Below are positions 57,963 through 64,000 of a DNA stretch of 64,000 nt, one piece after another. The notes below the pieces were generated by a model, which worked only from the letters and a program-made list of their open reading frames with translations, made no database searches and was not told the origin of the DNA. The DNA is from an uncultured Clostridia bacterium (lineage in GTDB: Bacteria; Bacillota; Clostridia; Christensenellales; CAG-138). Location: contig CAMVMM010000007.1 of assembly GCA_947168565.1 (NCBI GenBank), forward strand, positions 50,592 through 114,591, written 5' to 3'. The position numbers and the translations under genes are program-made. The stretch's first letter is position 1; the number at the start of each line of letters is the position of its first letter.

Positions 57963-60377
57963 ATGAACGGAACAACAAGAATTGCCCTTGCGGGCAACCC
58001 GAACAGCGGTAAAACCACGCTGTTCAACGCGCTTACCGGCTCCAATCAGTTCGTTGGCAACTGGCCAGGCGTTACGGTTGAAAAAAAGGAAGGCAAGCTG
58101 AAGAAGCACGACGACGTTATCATCACGGACCTTCCCGGCATCTACTCCCTCTCGCCGTACACGCTTGAGGAGGTCGTTGCGCGAAACTACCTTATCGGCG
58201 AAAGGCCGGACGCGATACTGAACATCGTGGACGGCACGAACCTTGAAAGAAACCTGTATCTCACCACGCAGCTTCTTGAGCTCGGCATCCCCGTGGTTAT
58301 AGCCGTCAACATGATCGACCTTGTGAAAAAGAACGGCGACAAGCTGAACACGCAGGAGCTTGCAAGAAGCCTCGGCTGCCCGATAGTGGAGATCTCCGCG
58401 CTGAAGGGCACGGGCGTTATGGAGGCTGCGGAGGCCGCCATCAGCGCGGCGCACGGCGGCAAGAAGCCCCCCGTGAGCACTTTTTCCGGCACGGTGGAGC
58501 ACGCGCTTGCGCATATCGAGGAGGCCACGGTTCACGGACTTCCCGAGGAGAAGCAGCGCTGGTACGCGGTCAAGCTCTTTGAGCGCGACGAAAAGGTGCT
58601 GGAGGAGCTGAAGCTTTCCCCCGAAACCAGAGCGCATATCGAAAAGGACATAAAGGCGGTTGAAGCCGAGCTGGACGACGATGCGGAAAGCATCATCACC
58701 AACGAGCGCTACGTTTACATCGCCTCCATCATCAAGGGCGCATACAAGAAAAAGAGCGCGGGCAGCCTCACCGTTTCCGATAAGATAGATAAGATCGTGA
58801 CCAACCGCTTTCTTGCGCTGCCGATCTTCGCCCTCATTATGTTCCTTGTGTACTTCATCTCCGTTTCCACCGTCGGCGGCTGGCTGACGGACTGGACGAA
58901 CGACGGTCTGTTTGGCGACGGTTTCCATCTTTTAGGCATAGGCGAGAAGGAGTATGGGGACAGGATGGACGAATACGCCGAGCAGCATATCTTCACTCCG
59001 GATATTGAATCCACCGTGCAGGAGGCCGAGAAGGCCGGCGTTGTGGGCGCGGACGAGGTGCTTGAGGCTATAAAGGAAAAGGACTTCGGCGCGTTCGAGG
59101 AAGCGCTCGGCACCTATGGCGACGCGCTCGACGAAGCGGACCACGGAATAACCGAAACGGTTGAGGAAAGGCTTGAGGAGGCCCCCGCGCCCGAGGAATT
59201 CGGCGTTTGGGTGCCCGGCATTCCGGTGCTTGCGGAGCGTCTGCTTGAAAAGCTGAACACTCCCGAGTGGCTGAACAGCCTTATTATCGACGGCATCATC
59301 GGCGGCGTTGGCGCCGTGCTCGGCTTCGTGCCCCAGATGCTGCTCATCTTCCTGTTCCTTGCCTTCCTTGAAAGCTGCGGCTATATGGCGCGTATCGCTT
59401 TCGTTATGGACCGTATATTCAGAAGGTTCGGCCTTTCCGGCAAATCCTTCATACCTATGCTCATCGGCACCGGCTGCGGCGTTCCCGGCGTTATGGCCTC
59501 GCGCACCATCGAAAATGAGCGCGACCGCCGCATGACCATCATGACCACCACCTTCATCCCCTGCGGCGCAAAGATCCCGATCATCGCGCTTATCGCAAGC
59601 GCGCTGTTCAACAGGGCGTGGTGGGTCGCTCCCAGCGCGTACTTCATCGGCGTTGCGGCAATAGTTATCTCCGGCATCATCCTTAAAAAGACGAAGATGT
59701 TCGCAGGCGACCCCGCTCCCTTCGTGATGGAGCTTCCCGCGTACCATTGGCCCACCCTTTCAAACGTGCTTCGCAGCATGTGGGAGCGCGGCTGGTCCTT
59801 CATCAAGAAGGCGGGCACCATCATACTGCTCTCCTCCATCATCATCTGGGCGGGCTCCCGCTTCGGCTGGGTGGACGGCAAATTCATGTTTGACGTTGAA
59901 ATGGAGCTTGAAGCGAGCATCCTCGGCAGGATCGGCAACGCCATCAAGTGGATCTTCGCGCCCCTCGGCTTCGGCAGCGGCAGCGAAGGCGCAAAGGCGA
60001 CCATCGCCACCATCATGGGTCTTGTGGCGAAGGAGGAGGTCGTCGGCGTGTTCGGCGTGCTGGACTTCGGCGGCCTGACCAAGCTTGCGGGCTACTGCTT
60101 CCTTATCTTCAACCTGCTCTGCGCGCCCTGCTTTGCGGCTATCGGCGCCATCCGCAGGGAGATGAACTCCGCGAAGTGGACCTGGTTCGCAATCGCCTAT
60201 CAGTGCGTGTTCGCATACGTTATCGCGCTTATCGTGTATCAGATCGGAATGCTCTTTGGCGGCAGCCCGAACGTTATCTGGCTCATCATCGCGCTTGCGC
60301 TCCTTGCCGGCATCTGCTACATGCTGTTTAAGCCCTACAAGGAATCCACCAGGCTTGAGATGAAGCTCAAGAAATAA
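57963..60377 (+). CDS. feoB: Ferrous iron transporter FeoB
   Basis: 804 residues. N-terminal G domain: G1 GNPNSGKTTLFN (11-22), WPGVTVEKKEG switch, G3 DLPGIYSL and G4 NMIDLVKK. A guanine-dissociation-inhibitor-like helical domain follows to about 275. The membrane part has FeoB gates with IGTGCGVPGVMASRTIENER and the cysteine segment NLLCAPCFAAIGAIRREMN. An acidic loop of about 120 residues (EEALGTYGDALDEADHGITE) between the first helices and the core is characteristic of longer FeoB proteins. Imports Fe2+. AGGAG precedes the ATG. Confidence 0.96.
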   Translation: MNGTTRIALAGNPNSGKTTLFNALTGSNQFVGNWPGVTVEKKEGKLKKHDDVIITDLPGIYSLSPYTLEEVVARNYLIGERPDAILNIVDGTNLERNLYLTTQLLELGIPVVIAVNMIDLVKKNGDKLNTQELARSLGCPIVEISALKGTGVMEAAEAAISAAHGGKKPPVSTFSGTVEHALAHIEEATVHGLPEEKQRWYAVKLFERDEKVLEELKLSPETRAHIEKDIKAVEAELDDDAESIITNERYVYIASIIKGAYKKKSAGSLTVSDKIDKIVTNRFLALPIFALIMFLVYFISVSTVGGWLTDWTNDGLFGDGFHLLGIGEKEYGDRMDEYAEQHIFTPDIESTVQEAEKAGVVGADEVLEAIKEKDFGAFEEALGTYGDALDEADHGITETVEERLEEAPAPEEFGVWVPGIPVLAERLLEKLNTPEWLNSLIIDGIIGGVGAVLGFVPQMLLIFLFLAFLESCGYMARIAFVMDRIFRRFGLSGKSFIPMLIGTGCGVPGVMASRTIENERDRRMTIMTTTFIPCGAKIPIIALIASALFNRAWWVAPSAYFIGVAAIVISGIILKKTKMFAGDPAPFVMELPAYHWPTLSNVLRSMWERGWSFIKKAGTIILLSSIIIWAGSRFGWVDGKFMFDVEMELEASILGRIGNAIKWIFAPLGFGSGSEGAKATIATIMGLVAKEEVVGVFGVLDFGGLTKLAGYCFLIFNLLCAPCFAAIGAIRREMNSAKWTWFAIAYQCVFAYVIALIVYQIGMLFGGSPNVIWLIIALALLAGICYMLFKPYKESTRLEMKLKK

Positions 60378-60422
60378 GCGTCAAACCGTGCGAAAGCATA
60401 CAGTATAAACGTAAACGCAAAA

Positions 60423-60454
60423 GCATCCGGCAGGAAAAACCTTCTGCCGGATGC
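60423..60454 (+). other. Stable hairpin between feoB and its small partner
   Basis: GCATCCGGCAG, 10-base loop, CTGCCGGATGC: 11 perfect pairs but no T run, so more likely an RNA-stability or partial-readthrough element than a terminator. Confidence 0.5.
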
Positions 60455-60482
60455 GGACATATTCAAAAAGGGAAGTGATATT

Positions 60483-60683
60483 ATGTTTGAGTGGATAGGC
60501 AAAAACCTCGGCACGATAGTCGTGCTTGCGCTTATTGCGGCGGGCGTTGTGTCCATCATCATCAGCATGATAAAAAATAGGCGCAGCGGAAAGGGCGGCT
60601 CCTGCGGCTGCGGCTGCTCAAGCTGCGCCATGAGCGAAAGCTGCCGCGGCCACGGTGCAGGCAGCGGCGGCGCAAGACAGTGA
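60483..60683 (+). CDS. FeoB-associated Cys-rich membrane protein
   Basis: 66 residues: one membrane helix (LGTIVVLALIAAGVVSIIIS) then a basic stretch and a Cys cluster (GSCGCGCSSCAMSESCRG). This matches the small Cys-rich proteins that often follow feoB in Firmicutes and may take iron on the inner face. GGGAAGTG precedes the ATG. Confidence 0.85.
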   Translation: MFEWIGKNLGTIVVLALIAAGVVSIIISMIKNRRSGKGGSCGCGCSSCAMSESCRGHGAGSGGARQ

Positions 60684-60719
60684 GCGCATAAGGCGGCGCT
60701 TAGCGTTCGCTTTTCACCC

Positions 60720-60945
60720 GATACTATTCTCTCTACAGCAAAGCGGCGGAAGGGTCATACACGATCCCTCCGCCGCTTTGTTATACTATCCTACATCTAA
60801 AGCATTGAGAGCGGGCGAGCAGGTTTTTCGTCGTATCAATGAGAAGAATCTTGATTGACTCTGAGCGTCAATCAAGATTTGACGAAGCAGATACGGCGGA
60901 AAAGATGCCGTCCGAATCAAGGGTTTAGGTGCAGGATAGTATTAA
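60720..60945. repeat. Interspersed intergenic repeat, copy 4, with terminator hairpin
   Basis: 60739-60781 is a long stem (AAAGCGGCGGA.../...TCCGCCGCTTT) that can end the feo transcript. From 60781 it continues with the repeat: TACTATCCTACATCTAAAGC, GAGAGCGGGCGAGCAGG, the hairpin AATCTTGATTGAC/GTCAATCAAGATT, GCCGTCCGAATCAAGGGTTT and AGGATAGTATTA. It matches 8390-8555 in order. Confidence 0.75.
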
Positions 60946-60977
60946 TGCACATTATCCATGCCGAAAGCCGCTTGCTC

Positions 60978-61820
60978 TCAATACTCAAAGAAGCCCCTGC
61001 CGGTTTTCCTTCCGAGCCTGCCGGCGCGCACCATCTTGCGCAGCAGCGTGCTTGCGCGGTACTTGCCGTCGTGCGTTTCGGCGTAAAGCGTGTCCATGAT
61101 GGCAAGGCAAACGTCCAGCCCCACCAGATCGCCCAGCGCGAGCGGGCCCATGGGGTGATTTGCGCCAAGCTTCATGGCGCTGTCGATATCCTCCGCAGAG
61201 GCAACGCCCTGCTGCACGAGGTCTATGGCTTCGTTTATCATGGGGATGAGGATCCTGTTCACCACGAAGCCGGGCGCCTCCGCAACCTCCACCGGCTCCT
61301 TGCCTATTTCAAGCGAAAGCGCTTTGATTTTATCGAAGGTTTCCTGAGAGGTGTTCATCCCGCGGATTATCTCCACAAGCTTCATCACCGTGGCTGGGTT
61401 GAAGAAGTGCATTCCGATGAACCTGTCCGCCCTGGCGGTGGCGGAGGCGATCTCGGTGATGGAGATGGAGCTGGTGTTCGTGGCGAAAACGGTGCTTTCG
61501 GGGCAGATCTCGTCCAGCTTTTTGAACAGTTCGCGCTTTATCTGCACGCTTTCGATTATGGCCTCAAGCACAAGCTCCGCCTCCGCCGCCTTGCTCTGAT
61601 CGGTGGTGAAGGTGATGGAGGCAATGAGCCTGTCCGCCGCCTCGCGCTCCAGCTTGCCGCGCTCCACGCGCTTATCAAGCGCCTTTATCATTCTTTGGCG
61701 CGATCTTTCAAGGATCTCGTCGCTTATGTCGTTTACGGTAACCTTCATTCCGGCGGCCGCGAAAACCTGCGCTATGTCAAGCCCCATGGTGCCCGCGCCG
61801 ATAACAAAAATATTGTTCAT
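60978..61820 (-). CDS. hbd: 3-hydroxybutyryl-CoA dehydrogenase
   Basis: 280 residues. NAD-binding VIGAGTMGLDIAQVFAAAG, then ATNTSSISITEIASATARAD, catalytic HFFNPATVMKLVEII and the C-terminal helical domain with GFVVNRILIPMINEA and NHPMGPLALGDLVGLD. Converts acetoacetyl-CoA to 3-hydroxybutyryl-CoA in the butyrate pathway. Start at 61820 by family and GGAAAAGG. Confidence 0.93.
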   Translation of the reverse strand: MNNIFVIGAGTMGLDIAQVFAAAGMKVTVNDISDEILERSRQRMIKALDKRVERGKLEREAADRLIASITFTTDQSKAAEAELVLEAIIESVQIKRELFKKLDEICPESTVFATNTSSISITEIASATARADRFIGMHFFNPATVMKLVEIIRGMNTSQETFDKIKALSLEIGKEPVEVAEAPGFVVNRILIPMINEAIDLVQQGVASAEDIDSAMKLGANHPMGPLALGDLVGLDVCLAIMDTLYAETHDGKYRASTLLRKMVRAGRLGRKTGRGFFEY

Positions 61821-61881
61821 GCCTTTTCCTTTCTGAATTAAATAAATTTCCTTGTGTTGCTTCGCCCTGCGGCGCACGGGA

Positions 61882-62652
61882 TCATTTTCCCTTGAACTCC
61901 TCCTTGGGAGTTTTATTCACAAAGCTTGTCATCGCCATGCGCTGATCGCAGCTCTCGAAGCAGTCGCCGAAAAGCCTTGCCTCGTTTTCCAGATCCTCCT
62001 CCAGCAGGCGCATATACTTGAAGCGCATCGCCTTTTTGGAATTGCGAACCGCTATCGGCGCGTTTGCGGCTATTTCCTTGGCAAGCCCCATCGCCTCGTC
62101 CATAAGGCTTTCGGGCGGCACAACGCGGCTCACAAGCCCTATGCGCAGTGCCTCGTTTGCATCTATCACCCTGCCGGTGAGAATAAGCTCCATAGCCCTT
62201 GCGCGGTCTATGGTGCGCATAAGCCTCTGCGTGCCGCCAAAGCCGGGAGTGATGCCAAGCCCCACCTCGGGCTGGCCGAATTTTGCCTTTTCACTTGCTA
62301 TGCGGATATCCGCGCAGAGCGCAAGCTCGCAGCCGCCGCCGAGCGCAAAGCCGTTTACCGCGGCGATGATGGGTATCTCCAGGTTTTCAAGCGCACAGAA
62401 GGCGCGATTGCCGTTTCGGGCAAAATCCACCGCCTGCTCGTGTGAAAGGTCCTTCATTTCGGAAATATCCGCGCCGGCCACGAACGCCTTTCCCGCTCCG
62501 GTCACGATGAGGCAGCGCAGGCTTTCATCCCCCGCTATTTCAACCGCCTTTTCGTTCAGCTCGTTCAGCATTTCGGAATTGATGGCGTTCAGCGCATGCG
62601 GGCGGTCGATGGTTAAAATGCCGATATAGCCCTGCTTTTCAAAATTTATCAC
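61882..62652 (-). CDS. crt: Enoyl-CoA hydratase/crotonase
   Basis: 256 residues. Crotonase fold with oxyanion-hole segments [10 protein letters not shown] and [18 protein letters not shown] and the catalytic Glu in [20 protein letters not shown]. Dehydrates 3-hydroxybutyryl-CoA to crotonyl-CoA, the step after hbd. GTG start with AGGAGCACC upstream. The two genes are 61 bases apart on one strand; thiolase and butyryl-CoA dehydrogenase genes are not in the window. Confidence 0.92.
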   Translation of the reverse strand: MINFEKQGYIGILTIDRPHALNAINSEMLNELNEKAVEIAGDESLRCLIVTGAGKAFVAGADISEMKDLSHEQAVDFARNGNRAFCALENLEIPIIAAVNGFALGGGCELALCADIRIASEKAKFGQPEVGLGITPGFGGTQRLMRTIDRARAMELILTGRVIDANEALRIGLVSRVVPPESLMDEAMGLAKEIAANAPIAVRNSKKAMRFKYMRLLEEDLENEARLFGDCFESCDQRMAMTSFVNKTPKEEFKGK

Positions 62653-62823
62653 GGTGCTCCTCCTTGATTCTCGTTTTTGCTTTATGCTCGGCGCAGCGCG
62701 ATCGCGCGATCACGCGCCGATAATATACACCATTATTATACAGCTTTTCCTCCGATAATTGAAATATATTTTATCGCATTCGGCGCACTGCGGTATACCT
62801 TTGGGAATTTCCGCGCTTTGCTG

Positions 62824-62852
62824 TTGCCCAACGGCCGCAAATCTGCTATAAT
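62824..62852 (+). promoter_or_regulatory. Promoter of the TSCPD-trmH pair
   Basis: TTGCCC, 17 bases, TATAAT, 41 bases before the start codon. Confidence 0.55.
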
Positions 62853-62893
62853 GCTTTAGCAAAAGGCGCGAAGGCGCAAAAAGGAGAGGTATT

Positions 62894-63142
62894 ATGCACT
62901 ATACTTACAGAACGAGCGGAGTTTGCTCAAGCGAGATCAATTTCGACATTGAGGACGGCAAGCTGCACAATATCGCCTTTACCGGCGGCTGCAACGGCAA
63001 TCTTAAATCCATAGCCAGCCTGCTTGAAGGGGCGGATGCCGAGCTTGCAGTTGAAAGGCTTTCGGGGATCGAGTGCGGCTTCAAGAGCACGAGCTGCGGC
63101 GATCAGCTTGCAAGGGCTGTTAAAAAGGCGCTTGAGAGCTGA
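62894..63142 (+). CDS. TSCPD-domain small protein (TIGR03905-like)
   Basis: 82 residues: YRTSGVCSSEINFDIEDGKL, FTGGCNGNLKSIASLLEGAD and CGFKSTSCGDQLARAVKKAL. This is the stand-alone TSCPD domain, otherwise found at the C-terminus of some ribonucleotide reductases; the conserved cysteines may bind metal. Function not known. AAAGGAGAGG precedes the ATG. Confidence 0.85.
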   Translation: MHYTYRTSGVCSSEINFDIEDGKLHNIAFTGGCNGNLKSIASLLEGADAELAVERLSGIECGFKSTSCGDQLARAVKKALES

Positions 63143-63156
63143 AGCCCCCCATTGAG

Positions 63157-63924
63157 ATGGTTATAACGAGCACAAAAAATGAAACCGTTCGGCTGCTGCG
63201 CTCGCTGAAGGAGCGCCGGAGCCGCCGCGAAACCGGGCTGCACCTTATAGAGGGCGAGCGGCTTGTGTTTGACGCGCTTGAGTCCGGCGTTCTGCCGGAA
63301 GCAATCCTTGCGGAAAGCGGCGCGGAGAGCATAGAGAGGCGGCTTGGCGAAATGGGGCTTTCGTTTATAAGCGTTTCAGAGGCGGTGCTTGAGGCCGTTT
63401 CGGACACGAAAACGCCGCAGGGCATCTGCGCCGCGGTTAAAACGCCGCTCACCGCTCCCCCGCCCCGCTACCCCGAAAACGCGCTGATTGCGGCGCTGGA
63501 CCGCCTTCAGGATCCCGGCAACCTCGGCACCATACTGCGCTCGGCGGATGCGATGGGGGCAGGTGCGGTTATCCTTGGCGAGGGCTGCACCGATCCCTTC
63601 TCCCCCAAGGCGCTGCGATCGGCCATGGGCAGCACCTATCATATACCCGTGTACGAGGGCGAGCTTAAAACGGAGCTTTTGCGGCTGAAATCTGCGGGCT
63701 ATGCGCTTATCTGCGGCCACCTTGAGGGAAGCGAGGAGCTTCCCCCGATAGAGGGCGGCTGCGTGCTTGTGATCGGAAACGAGGGCAGCGGCGTTTCGGA
63801 TGAGATTGCCGCGCTCTGCACGCTTTTCCGCCTGAAGATGCGCGGCAGGGCCGAGAGCCTGAACGCGGCTGCGGCGGCGTCCATTTTGATGTATGAGCTT
63901 TCAAAGCTTGTGTACGGGAGCTGA
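63157..63924 (+). CDS. TrmH/SpoU-family RNA 2'-O-methyltransferase
   Basis: 255 residues. N-terminal substrate-binding domain (RRSRRETGLHLIEGERLV), then the knotted SPOUT domain: LDRLQDPGNLGTILRSADAM (motif 1), LVIGNEGSGVSDEI (motif 2) and MRGRAESLNAAAAASILMYE (motif 3). Methylates a ribose in rRNA or tRNA. It starts 14 bases after the TSCPD gene. The last 76 bases of the window show nothing I can assign. Confidence 0.9.
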   Translation: MVITSTKNETVRLLRSLKERRSRRETGLHLIEGERLVFDALESGVLPEAILAESGAESIERRLGEMGLSFISVSEAVLEAVSDTKTPQGICAAVKTPLTAPPPRYPENALIAALDRLQDPGNLGTILRSADAMGAGAVILGEGCTDPFSPKALRSAMGSTYHIPVYEGELKTELLRLKSAGYALICGHLEGSEELPPIEGGCVLVIGNEGSGVSDEIAALCTLFRLKMRGRAESLNAAAAASILMYELSKLVYGS

Positions 63925-64000
63925 AAACCCGAAAACCCCGCCGGAAGTGATCTGAACCCCAAAAGTTAGACAAAAGAATTAAATCAGGCAGCATCGAGGG

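Noticed and set aside
63925-64000. Start of another gene at the right edge
   Set aside because: 76 bases with no promoter, ribosome site or frame that can be assigned.

Overview
The window looks like a chromosomal segment of a Gram-positive, low-oxygen Firmicute, probably a gut-type member of the Clostridia (Christensenellales-like; this placement is inference). Supporting evidence is a complete division cluster headed by mraZ, PASTA-type kinase and penicillin-binding proteins, Firmicutes-style AGGAGG ribosome sites, TTGACA/TATAAT promoters, a crotonase/3-hydroxybutyryl-CoA dehydrogenase pair, feoAB iron uptake and many lipoproteins with Pro-Thr-Ala linkers. The DNA is GC-rich, and its intergenic DNA is unusually full of tandem repeats and short inverted repeats.

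Layout. 1-4.6 kb: end of an acyltransferase, a YlmC/YmxH protein, an unknown protein, a repeat-rich gap, a VWA protein and CstA. 4.7-8.4 kb: a zinc uptake operon (zur-znuA-znuC-znuB-lipoprotein) behind a near-perfect promoter that carries a 9-5-9 palindrome. 8.6-13 kb: a PepSY protein, a two-component system and a beta-helix lipoprotein, followed by an 18-bp tandem repeat. 13.5-22.5 kb: six members of an expanded, unrecognised lipoprotein family on one strand, with a PstS-like binding lipoprotein among them. 22.6-27.6 kb: a membrane phosphoesterase, a type IIA topoisomerase A subunit and two acetyltransferases. 27.6-36.2 kb: the translation/signalling operon def-fmt-rsmB-rlmN-stp-stk-rsgA-rpe, with tight start/stop overlaps. 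36.3-38.2 kb: an MreB-like actin and Maf. 38.3-52.9 kb: the division cluster mraZ-rsmH-ftsL-pbp-murE-mraY-murD-ftsW-ftsQ-ftsA-like-ftsZ, without murF, murG or murC. 52.9-56.1 kb: a hydrolase, a 2-hydroxyacid dehydrogenase and a YitT protein. 56.3-56.9 kb: a HicB remnant and two tRNA-Ser genes. 57.2-60.7 kb: feoA-feoA-feoB plus a Cys-rich partner, with two DtxR-type palindromes. 61-63.9 kb: hbd, crt, a TSCPD protein and a TrmH methyltransferase.

The most unusual things are: (1) the lipoprotein paralogue array, with sequence signs of recent tandem duplication and a linker shared with a PstS-like protein; (2) a 52-bp element present twice (36312-36363 and 54832-54883), whose flanking stems differ by compensatory changes and whose core is conserved, one copy supplying the last codons and stop of the MreB-like gene; (3) a 140-bp nested inverted-repeat element between mraY and murD; and (4) a Cys-containing lipoprotein translationally coupled to the zinc permease. 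All identifications come from reading the sequence; no database search was run.
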